This document shows positions 17,068 through 24,383 of a stretch of 39,349 nucleotides of DNA, piece after piece. The notes under the pieces are model-generated. The model worked only from the letters and a program-made list of their open reading frames with translations, was not told the DNA's origin and made no database searches. A program made the position numbers and the translations under genes. Each line of letters starts with the position of its first letter. Position 1 is the stretch's first letter. Source of the DNA: Pseudomonadota bacterium (GTDB lineage Bacteria; Pseudomonadota; Gammaproteobacteria; Steroidobacterales; Steroidobacteraceae); assembly GCA_025357635.1 (NCBI GenBank), contig JANXOV010000077.1, forward strand, positions 1 to 39,349. The letters are read 5' to 3'.

Positions 17068-18221
17068 TGGGGTTTCCGGTCCATGACTTCTACGGCCGAG
17101 TCGAGCACTACCGCGGCCGAGAAGGCCAGTGCCACCGTCGGAATCGCGCCGAGCAACACCAGATCGATCGCGGTCTGCCCGATGCCTTGAAAAACGAACG
17201 TACCCAGCCCGCCGGCGCCGATCAATGCGGCGATGGTCACCAGTCCGATGTTCTGCACCAGCACGATGCGGATGCCGGTGATGATGACCGGCAGGGCGAG
17301 CGCCAGCTCGATGGACATCAGGATCTGCCATCGCGTCATTCCCATGCCGCGCGCGGCTTCCACCGCGGCGGGTGAGACGCGTTTCAGGCCCGCGACCGTA
17401 TTGGCAACGATGGGCAGCAATGAATACAGGAATAGTGCGATCACCGCCGGTGCGGTGCCGATGCCGCGAATCCCGAGGGCCGCGGCCAGCGGCACGGCTG
17501 CCGCCAGCGCGCCCAGCGGCGCCATCAGGATGCCGAACAGCGCGATCGCCGGTACGGTCTGCACCATGTTGAGCACACCCAATATCCCGGATCGTAGCCG
17601 TGGGATGCGGTGGCACAGGATGCCGACCGGCAGCGCCACCAGGACGGCGGCGGCGAGTGACCCGAATGCCAGCAGGATGTGTTGTCGGACCTCGTGCGCG
17701 AAGCGGCTTGCGCTCACGGCGTATTCGCGCATCACGGAAAGATTATCGAAGGTGCCGTGCGCCAGCGTCATGCCGGCGACCGCCGCGAACAGCGCGAGCA
17801 ACCCGACGCGCAGCGCGGGCCCCGGGCGCAGGCGCGTGATGGCATCGGTTGCCAGCAGCGCCAGAGCGATGAGCAGCAGCCAAAAGCCGGAACCTGGCGC
17901 GACGCGCACGATCTTGTTGCCCGCCGGCGTCAACGCGTCGCCGGCGGCCGCCACGGCCAACGCCACGGCGACGATGCCGAGCACTGCGGCGGCCAGCCGG
18001 ACGCGTGCATCGGCCAGCGTGAGTGCGATGATCGCGGCGATGGCCACGGCTGCGAGACACGCCCACGCCGCCGCCGGCGCCAGGACATTCCACAGACTCT
18101 GCGGATCCCCCGGCATGATGCGATTCGTCTTGAAGAGGACGAACGGCAGCAGTGCGATCGCCGCGGCGCCCATCGCAGTGAGCAGCGCGCCGAGCCGGTC
18201 AATTTTGAAATTCCCCGGCAT
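17064..18221 (-). CDS. Quaternary-amine ABC transporter permease with extra N-terminal helices
   Basis: The 385-residue permease is about 150-180 residues longer than a typical OpuCB. The first half holds several extra hydrophobic helices (ALLTAMGAAAIALLPFVLF; VLAPAAAWACLAAVAIAAII; LAAAVLGIVAVALAVAAAG). The standard permease domain covers residues ~195-380, with the EAA loop EAARGMGMTRWQILMSIELA. Similar long forms exist in the YehY group of osmoprotectant permeases. It starts directly at the binding-protein stop (TAA then ATG) and overlaps the ATPase start by 4 nt. Confidence 0.9.
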   Translation of the reverse strand: MPGNFKIDRLGALLTAMGAAAIALLPFVLFKTNRIMPGDPQSLWNVLAPAAAWACLAAVAIAAIIALTLADARVRLAAAVLGIVAVALAVAAAGDALTPAGNKIVRVAPGSGFWLLLIALALLATDAITRLRPGPALRVGLLALFAAVAGMTLAHGTFDNLSVMREYAVSASRFAHEVRQHILLAFGSLAAAVLVALPVGILCHRIPRLRSGILGVLNMVQTVPAIALFGILMAPLGALAAAVPLAAALGIRGIGTAPAVIALFLYSLLPIVANTVAGLKRVSPAAVEAARGMGMTRWQILMSIELALALPVIITGIRIVLVQNIGLVTIAALIGAGGLGTFVFQGIGQTAIDLVLLGAIPTVALAFSAAVVLDSAVEVMDRKPQ

Positions 18222-19151
18222 TTAGCGCAGCAGTCCTCGTGCTTTCAGATAATCCTCCGCCACGCTCTCCGCGGATTCACCGTCGATCTGCACGCGCGCG
18301 TTCAAACGTTGCAGCGTCGGGCCGTCGAAGCTGTCCATGACCGGCTTTACCAGCGCGGATATCTGCGGATGGGCTTTGAGAACCGCTGCGCGGACGATGG
18401 GCACAGGTGCGTAGATGGGCTGATCATGCCGGTCGTCCCGCAGGATCACGAGATTGGCGGCGACGATGCCGCCGTCGGTGCCATACACCATCGCGGTGTT
18501 GGTGCCGTTGGTGCGCGCCGCTGCCGCCGCGATGGTGGCCGAGGTCTCGCCACCCGCCAGTACGATCAGCTGGTCCGGACGCATTTTGAATCCATAGGTT
18601 TTTTCCAGTGAGCGCAGGGTGCCCGCGTTGGCGAACTCGGCCGAACAAGCGAGCATCACGTTGCCTGCATGGGACACCCAGCGGCCGAAGTCGCTCATTG
18701 TCGTCAGCCGGTTCGCCGCGGCGACGTCCTGCCGCACCGCCAGCGCCCAGGCGTTGCTGGCGCTGGCGGGCGTGAGCCAGACAATCTGATTGGCGGCGGC
18801 GTCGAGTCGGGCGCCCAGCTCGTACCCTTTGCGCAGGTCCTTCCAGGCCGGGTCCGCCGGGATGTTGAAAAAGAAGCCGGCATTGCCCGTGTACTCGACG
18901 TACAGATCGATTTCACCGGCCAGGAGCGCCCTGCGAACGACCGGGGTCGCGCCGAGCCGCATCCGGTCCACGGTCTGGATGCCATGCGCGTTGAGCACCA
19001 GGCGGATCATCTCGCCGATCATGGCCGATTCGCTCGATAATTTTGAGGAAACGATGACCGCTGCCTGCAGCGGCTGTGACGCAAGCAGCGCCAGTGCCAG
19101 CACTAAGCGCAGCGTAGTCAGGATGTGGGTCACGGTCTTCCTCTGGCGCAT
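18222..19151 (-). CDS. Quaternary-amine ABC transporter substrate-binding protein (OsmF/ProX-like)
   Basis: Starting at MRQRKTVTHI (19151), the 309-residue product has a signal peptide ending SQPLQA before AVIVSSKLSSESAMIGEM, the standard opening of the OpuAC/QAT binding fold. The family segments RLGATPVVRRALLAGEIDLY and VEYTGNAG and the second-lobe stretch VYGTDGGIVAANLVILRDDR confirm it. A longer reading adds 81 residues without a signal and is rejected. It delivers glycine betaine, choline or a relative to the permeases encoded next. The aromatic cage that fixes ligand identity cannot be assigned by eye. It is divergent from soxB, 112 bp apart. Confidence 0.92.
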   Translation of the reverse strand: MRQRKTVTHILTTLRLVLALALLASQPLQAAVIVSSKLSSESAMIGEMIRLVLNAHGIQTVDRMRLGATPVVRRALLAGEIDLYVEYTGNAGFFFNIPADPAWKDLRKGYELGARLDAAANQIVWLTPASASNAWALAVRQDVAAANRLTTMSDFGRWVSHAGNVMLACSAEFANAGTLRSLEKTYGFKMRPDQLIVLAGGETSATIAAAAARTNGTNTAMVYGTDGGIVAANLVILRDDRHDQPIYAPVPIVRAAVLKAHPQISALVKPVMDSFDGPTLQRLNARVQIDGESAESVAEDYLKARGLLR

Positions 19152-19226
19152 GGTCAAACTGCGGCCCCGCGCCGCTTCATACACGTTGTCGGTTGTTGTC
19201 CTGTGCGTCAAGCCCCATGCAAGGTG

Positions 19227-19238
19227 TGCGGGCCCGCA
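19227..19238. promoter_or_regulatory. 12-bp palindrome in the transporter/sox divergent spacer
   Basis: TGCGGGCCCGCA is a perfect palindrome midway between the two divergent starts. It could be an operator shared by both operons; the GC-rich background makes chance palindromes more likely. Confidence 0.25.
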
Positions 19239-19263
19239 TGAAGCATTATCATGCCCGTCACAG

Positions 19264-20571
19264 ATGCATCCCGAATCCGAATCCCAACCGCAGACCACCG
19301 ATGCCGCGCCCAGTTCCAGCGGCCGCTTTTCCGGCTGGCGGCTCTTGGTCGAGGGCCTTACCGGCCAGCGCGGCTGGTCGCGGGCGTGGGCCAAAGCGGC
19401 GCCGCGTCCTCGCTACCGTGTCGTGATCGTCGGCGGTGGCGGCCACGGATTGGCAAGCGCCTATTACCTGGCCTCCCGGTACGGCATCACCGATGTGGCC
19501 GTGCTGGAGCAGGGCCCGATCGGGCTGGGAAACGTCGGGCGCAACACCACCATCATCCGCTCCAACTACTTTCGCGCCGACAACATCCGCTTCTATGACT
19601 ATTCGTTGAAGCTGTGGGAGGGGCTGGAGCAGGAATTGAATTTCAATGCCATGGTGAGCCAGCGCGGCACGCTCAATCTGTTTCACACCGAGGCGCAGCG
19701 CGACTTGTTTACGCGGCGTGCGAACTTGATGCGTCTACTCGGCGTGGATGCGCAAAGCGTGAGCAGAGAATCAGTCAAGGCGCTCGTGCCGCTGGTCGAC
19801 CTCGACAACGGCCGATACCCGGTGCTGGGCGGCTTCCTGCAGCGCCGCGGCGGCACCGTGCGCCACGATGCCGTCGCCTGGGGCTACGCGCGGGCGGCGG
19901 CGCGCGCCGGCGTCGATATCGTCGAGCATTGTGAGGTCACCGGCATCCGGCGGGAGGGTTCGCGTGTCATCGGCGTTGAGACCACGCGAGGTCCAATCGC
20001 CGCGGACACGATCTGCCTGGCCGTCGCGGGACATTCGTCCCGGCTCGCAGCGATGGCGGGGTTGCGTCTTCCGATCGAGAGTCACGTGCTGCAGGCCTTC
20101 GTCACCGAAAGCATCAAGCCTGTGCTCGATGTCGTCATGACCTACGGAGCGGGGCATTTTTATGTCAGCCAATCGAACAAGGGCGGCTTGGTCTACGGCG
20201 GCGGGATCGACGGCTACAATACCTATGGCCAGCGCGGCACGCTGCCCATGGCGGAGGAAGTGGCGGCCGCGGCCGTGACCCTGATGCCGGGACTCGCACG
20301 GCTCAAGGTGCTGCGGCAATGGGGCGGCGTGATGGACATGTCGATGGACGGATCGCCGATCATTTCGAAGACCGCAGTCCAGGGCCTGATCCTCAACGGC
20401 GGCTGGTGCTACGGCGGCTTCAAGGCCATACCCGCCGGCGGCATGACCACCGCGCATCTCATCGCGCGCGGCGAGCCGCACCCGCTTGCCGCACATTTCA
20501 ATCTCGAGCGATTTGCGGCAGGGCGCACCATCGACGAGCGCGGTGCCGGTCCCTTTCCTTTCGCGCACTGA
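19264..20571 (+). CDS. soxB: Sarcosine oxidase beta subunit
   Basis: The 435-residue flavoprotein starts at MHPESES; earlier in-frame starts overlap the divergent transporter gene. The FAD-binding motif is VIVGGGGHGLASAYYLA (GxGxxG from residue 57), then GLGNVGRNTTIIRSNYFR, a strong SoxB signature. His201 in RRGGTVRHDAVAWGYAR corresponds, from memory, to the histidine that holds FMN covalently in heterotetrameric enzymes. The complex oxidises sarcosine to glycine, passing the methyl group to tetrahydrofolate with release of peroxide. It opens a tightly packed soxBDAG-DMGDH operon. Confidence 0.95.
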   Translation: MHPESESQPQTTDAAPSSSGRFSGWRLLVEGLTGQRGWSRAWAKAAPRPRYRVVIVGGGGHGLASAYYLASRYGITDVAVLEQGPIGLGNVGRNTTIIRSNYFRADNIRFYDYSLKLWEGLEQELNFNAMVSQRGTLNLFHTEAQRDLFTRRANLMRLLGVDAQSVSRESVKALVPLVDLDNGRYPVLGGFLQRRGGTVRHDAVAWGYARAAARAGVDIVEHCEVTGIRREGSRVIGVETTRGPIAADTICLAVAGHSSRLAAMAGLRLPIESHVLQAFVTESIKPVLDVVMTYGAGHFYVSQSNKGGLVYGGGIDGYNTYGQRGTLPMAEEVAAAAVTLMPGLARLKVLRQWGGVMDMSMDGSPIISKTAVQGLILNGGWCYGGFKAIPAGGMTTAHLIARGEPHPLAAHFNLERFAAGRTIDERGAGPFPFAH

Positions 20572-20582
20572 CCGGCACATCA

Positions 20583-20867
20583 ATGCTCAGAATCCAATGC
20601 CCCTGGTGTGGAGTACGCGATGAAATCGAGTTTCGCTATCGCGGCGATGCCAGCGTCGTGCGGCCTGCGGCCGATGCGGGGATCGATGCGTTCGCGTCCT
20701 ATGTCTACGAGCGCGGCAATCAATGCGGCTGGCAGGCCGAGTGGTGGCTTCACGTGGGCGGTTGCCGCCAATTGCTGACTGTGGAGCGGCACACGTTGAC
20801 GCACGAGATTCGATCCATCCGCGGCACGGCGGACGAGCCCGCACAGCCGCTGGATGCGGTGCGTTGA
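20583..20867 (+). CDS. soxD: Sarcosine oxidase delta subunit
   Basis: The 94-residue zinc-binding subunit starts 11 nt after soxB. The zinc ligands are visible: Cys6 and Cys9 in CPWCGVRDE, then His57 and Cys61 in WWLHVGGCRQ. It is a small structural subunit of the cytosolic heterotetramer. Its stop overlaps the soxA start by one base (TGATG). The ERHTLTHEI segment near the C-terminus matches the family ending. Confidence 0.93.
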   Translation: MLRIQCPWCGVRDEIEFRYRGDASVVRPAADAGIDAFASYVYERGNQCGWQAEWWLHVGGCRQLLTVERHTLTHEIRSIRGTADEPAQPLDAVR

Positions 20868-23809
20868 TGCAAGGTCCCGGCCGCGTCGCCCAGGGTGCGT
20901 TGACTGACGCAGACCGCCCGGTCAGGTTTACCTTCGATGGCATTGCAATGCGAGGTCTTGCGGGCGATACGCTGGCATCGGCGCTTCTGGCCAACGGCAT
21001 CCGATTGGTGGGACGCAGCTTCAAGTACCATCGGCCGCGCGGGGTGGTCACCGCCGGTCCTGAGGAACCCTGCGCGTTGGTCGATCTGATCGGGGCCGAC
21101 GGGCGCGAACCCAATCGGCTTGCGACCACGCTTGCGCTGCACGAAGGGCTCAATGTCCGCAGCCAGAATTGCTGGCCGTCGCTGCGCTTCGATGCCGGCG
21201 CCGTCAATGATGTTCTCGCGCGCTTTCTGCCCGCAGGCTTTTACTACAAGACCTTCATGTCGCCCGGATGGGCCTGGGAGCGACTGTACGAACCCCTGAT
21301 CCGCCGCGCCGCCGGGCTCGGCCGTCTGCGGCCGCTCGTCGCTGAGCACGCGGCGCCGGCGCAGACGGTGCACGATCATGCCGATGTTCTCGTGATTGGC
21401 GCAGGCTCAGCTGGCCTCGCCGCCGCGCATCGCTTGGGAGCGAGCGGCTTGCGGGTGTTGCTCGCCGAGCAGGACGTCGTTCTGGGCGGTGGTGCGCTGC
21501 TCGATGAACGGTGGACTGCCTGGCGTGAGCGCGTCAGCGCCGCGATTTCCGGATTCGCCAACCTGCGATGTCTGCCTGGAACCACTGTGATCGGCGCGTA
21601 CGGGCATGGCGTTTTTGGTGCGCTCGAGACGCTCACGCCGGCCGAGTCGGCATCATGTGCAGGATTGAGAGAGCGTCTGCGCATCATCCGGGTCAGACGC
21701 GTGCTGATGGCCACCGGTGCAATCGAGCGGCTGATCGCCTTCCCCGGCAACGATCGGCCCGGCGTCATGCTCGCCGGCGCGGCGCTCGCTTACCTGCGCC
21801 GCTACGGCGTGGCGGTCGGCCGCCGGCCGGCGTTTTTCCTCAACAACGACGAGGCGTACGCGACAGTTTTCGCGATGCACGCTGCCGGTATTGGTTGCGC
21901 CGGCGTGGTGGATGTGCGGGCCGCGTCGCTTGCCGCCGATCGGGCTCGCGCGCTCGGCATCGAGATTTTCGCCGGCGCCGTGGTGAATGCAACTTCCGGC
22001 CGCAACGGCCTCGATGGCGTGAGCATTGTGGACAGTGATGGACGCCGGCGCCGGGAACTCAGTGCCGATTGCCTGCTGATCTCCGGAGGGTATTCGCCGG
22101 CGACTGCGCTTGCAAGCCAGCTCGGCGCAGCCTTGCAGTGGCAGGAGCCGGTCGCGGCCTTCAGTGCGCAGCTTGATGCGGGTACCGGGCGGACCGCCGG
22201 TGCGGCGTGCGGCGTGTTCGGGTACGCAGCCGCGGCACGCGACGGCGAGCGGGCGGCGGGCTCGATCTTGCAACAGTTGAATTGTGCCGCCGATGCGCCG
22301 GATGCGCGCATCGAGCTTCCGCCGGATCCGCAGAGCACGCCGATCGCGGCGCTGTGGGAAGTGCGTGGCCGCGGCAAGGCATTCGTGGATCTGCAGAACG
22401 ATGTGACCACGCAGGATGTACGGCTCGCCGTGCGCGAAGGCTATGAGCACGTCGAGCATATGAAGCGCTACACCACTCACGGCATGGCCACCGATCAGGG
22501 CCGCATCGGCGGACTGGTCGGCAGCGCGGTGCTGGCGCAGGCGCGCGGCGTACCCCTGTCTGAGGTGGGCCAGTCCAAGCCGCGTCCTTTCGCGCAACCG
22601 GTGCCGTTCGCAGCGTTGGCCGGCGGTGAGGTGCGCGAGCATTTCAAACCCAAGCGCCGCGTGCCGCTGCACGACTGGCATGAGCGCGCCGGCGCAACCT
22701 TCGCTTTGACCGGCACATTGCTCAGGCCGCTTGTCTATTCGCCGCAGCCAGGCTGGGATCCGGTGCTGCGCGAAGCGCGCGCCGTGCGCAGCTCGATCGG
22801 CGTCACCGATGTCTCCACGCTGGGAAAGATCGACGTGCAGGGTCCGGGCGCCGCGCGCTTTCTGGACTTCATTTACGCGAACTCCTTCTCCACGCTTGCG
22901 ATGGGTCGGGCGCGCTACGGAATCATGCTGCGCGAAGACGGGATGCTGTTCGATGACGGCACGACCTCGCGCCTGGGACCCGAGCACTTTCTTATCACGA
23001 CCACCACAGCCAACGCAGCGGCGGTACTCGAGCATCTGGAATTCAATCTGCAGAGCTCGTGCCGGCATCTGGATGTGGTGCTTACCGATGTCGGGGATCA
23101 GTGGGCGCAGTTCGCGCTCGCCGGGCCGCGCGCTCGCGAGGTTCTGTCGGCCGTGGTTGCGGATCTAGACGTATCCAATGCCGCCTTTCCATTCATGGCC
23201 GCCGGCGCCGCGAGCATCGCGGGCATTCCCGGGCGCTTGTTCCGCATTTCATTCTCCGGTGAGCTGGCCTACGAGTTGGCCGTGCCGGCAAGCTGCGCGC
23301 TGCAGGCGTGGCTGGCGCTGCTCGATGCGGGCCGCGCCTTTGGCATTGCGCCGTACGGTCTGGATGCGCTCAACACCTTGCGCATCGAAAAAGGCCACGT
23401 CACGGGCGCCGAGCTTAACGGCAACACCAATGCCGGTGATCTGGGATTTGCGCGCATGTTGAAGCAAAGCGGCGATTTTATCGGACGCGCGATGGCACAG
23501 CGTTCCGGCATGCTTGCGCCGCAGCGGCAGCAGCTGGTCGGCGTCCGGCCGGTCGATCCCACTGCGCGCCTGCGCAATGGCGCGCAGTTGGTATCGGTTG
23601 CTGCGCGCACCTCGAGTCTGGGCTTTGTCACCTCCTCGACGCCGTCGGTGGAGCGGGAGGGCTGGGCGGGGCTGGCGCTGGTGGAGGACGGCCGCAACCG
23701 CCTGGGCCAGCGCATGCTCGCCGCTTCGCCGATGCACGATGAGCAAACCGAGGTCGAGATCCTCAGTCCGCACCACCTGGATCCGCACAATGTCCGTGTC
23801 CGAGCCTGA
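20867..23809 (+). CDS. soxA: Sarcosine oxidase alpha subunit
   Basis: The 980-residue protein is full length for a heterotetrameric alpha subunit. Residues ~15-105 form a ferredoxin-like fold (FTFDGIAMRGLAGDTLASAL; SFKYHRPRGVVTAGPEEPCA) lacking its Fe-S cysteines. From residue ~172 comes the NAD(+)/dinucleotide-binding domain (VLVIGAGSAGLAAAHRLG). From residue ~615 to the end is a GcvT-like tetrahydrofolate-binding domain (DVSTLGKIDVQGPGAARFLD) that receives the methylene group. The start is fixed by the TGATG overlap with soxD. Confidence 0.95.
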   Translation: MQGPGRVAQGALTDADRPVRFTFDGIAMRGLAGDTLASALLANGIRLVGRSFKYHRPRGVVTAGPEEPCALVDLIGADGREPNRLATTLALHEGLNVRSQNCWPSLRFDAGAVNDVLARFLPAGFYYKTFMSPGWAWERLYEPLIRRAAGLGRLRPLVAEHAAPAQTVHDHADVLVIGAGSAGLAAAHRLGASGLRVLLAEQDVVLGGGALLDERWTAWRERVSAAISGFANLRCLPGTTVIGAYGHGVFGALETLTPAESASCAGLRERLRIIRVRRVLMATGAIERLIAFPGNDRPGVMLAGAALAYLRRYGVAVGRRPAFFLNNDEAYATVFAMHAAGIGCAGVVDVRAASLAADRARALGIEIFAGAVVNATSGRNGLDGVSIVDSDGRRRRELSADCLLISGGYSPATALASQLGAALQWQEPVAAFSAQLDAGTGRTAGAACGVFGYAAAARDGERAAGSILQQLNCAADAPDARIELPPDPQSTPIAALWEVRGRGKAFVDLQNDVTTQDVRLAVREGYEHVEHMKRYTTHGMATDQGRIGGLVGSAVLAQARGVPLSEVGQSKPRPFAQPVPFAALAGGEVREHFKPKRRVPLHDWHERAGATFALTGTLLRPLVYSPQPGWDPVLREARAVRSSIGVTDVSTLGKIDVQGPGAARFLDFIYANSFSTLAMGRARYGIMLREDGMLFDDGTTSRLGPEHFLITTTTANAAAVLEHLEFNLQSSCRHLDVVLTDVGDQWAQFALAGPRAREVLSAVVADLDVSNAAFPFMAAGAASIAGIPGRLFRISFSGELAYELAVPASCALQAWLALLDAGRAFGIAPYGLDALNTLRIEKGHVTGAELNGNTNAGDLGFARMLKQSGDFIGRAMAQRSGMLAPQRQQLVGVRPVDPTARLRNGAQLVSVAARTSSLGFVTSSTPSVEREGWAGLALVEDGRNRLGQRMLAASPMHDEQTEVEILSPHHLDPHNVRVRA

Positions 23810-24383
23810 GTCCATGTCTGATCCTGCGCCGGGCATCCAGATGCACGATTGCGCGTTGGACATCGTGGACATCGCAGCGCTCCGCGGACGCGTGCGCGAT
23901 CTGACTGGCATCGCAGCTGCACAGGGCTTGCAGCTGCCCGCCTTCGGGCGAGCCACGATGACCCGCGATCAGCTCGCCTTGAGCGTTCGACCCGGCCGCT
24001 GGCTGCTGCTCAGTGCGCCCGCCGATGCGGGTTCGACAGCGACGCGCTGGCAGTCCGCCGTCGCAGAATGTGGTGTCGCGGTCGATCTGTCGTCGGGCCT
24101 GTCGGGGATTCATCTCACAGGCGCTCCCAGCCGCGACATGCTCGCGTGCGGTTGCCGCCTGGATCTGGATCCTGCGTCATTTGGAGCGGGGTCTGCCGCC
24201 GCCACGGTCATGGCGCAGGTTGCGGTGATCCTCGTGGGGCTGCCCTCGGGCATGTTGCTGCTGACGCCTTCGACAACGGCGCGGCATTTTCGTGAGTGGC
24301 TGGCATCGGCCGGGTCGGTGTTTGGGCTAGCGCCGCGGACTGAATTCAATGGGTACGATTTGTTCAGGAGTGCATTGCGATGA
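23790..24383 (+). CDS. soxG: Sarcosine oxidase gamma subunit
   Basis: The 197-residue subunit can start at 23790 (MSVSEPES, overlapping soxA by 20 nt) or at 23814 (MSDPAPG). Neither has a strong ribosome site, so the start is uncertain. The protein is a truncated GcvT-like fold (VAVDLSSGLSGIHLTGAPSR; DMLACGCRLDLDP) that packs against SoxA in the heterotetramer. Its stop overlaps the start of the dehydrogenase gene (ATGA). Confidence 0.88.
   Translation: MSVSEPESMSDPAPGIQMHDCALDIVDIAALRGRVRDLTGIAAAQGLQLPAFGRATMTRDQLALSVRPGRWLLLSAPADAGSTATRWQSAVAECGVAVDLSSGLSGIHLTGAPSRDMLACGCRLDLDPASFGAGSAAATVMAQVAVILVGLPSGMLLLTPSTTARHFREWLASAGSVFGLAPRTEFNGYDLFRSALR

Noticed and set aside
17068-17616. 183-residue N-terminal extension of the ABC ATPase frame
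   Set aside because: The extension overlaps the permease gene, is Arg/His/Gly-rich, and the ATG at 17067 begins exactly at the conserved ATPase start.
21653-23068. 471-codon minus-strand frame inside soxA
   Set aside because: It is a shadow of a well-supported sarcosine oxidase alpha subunit.
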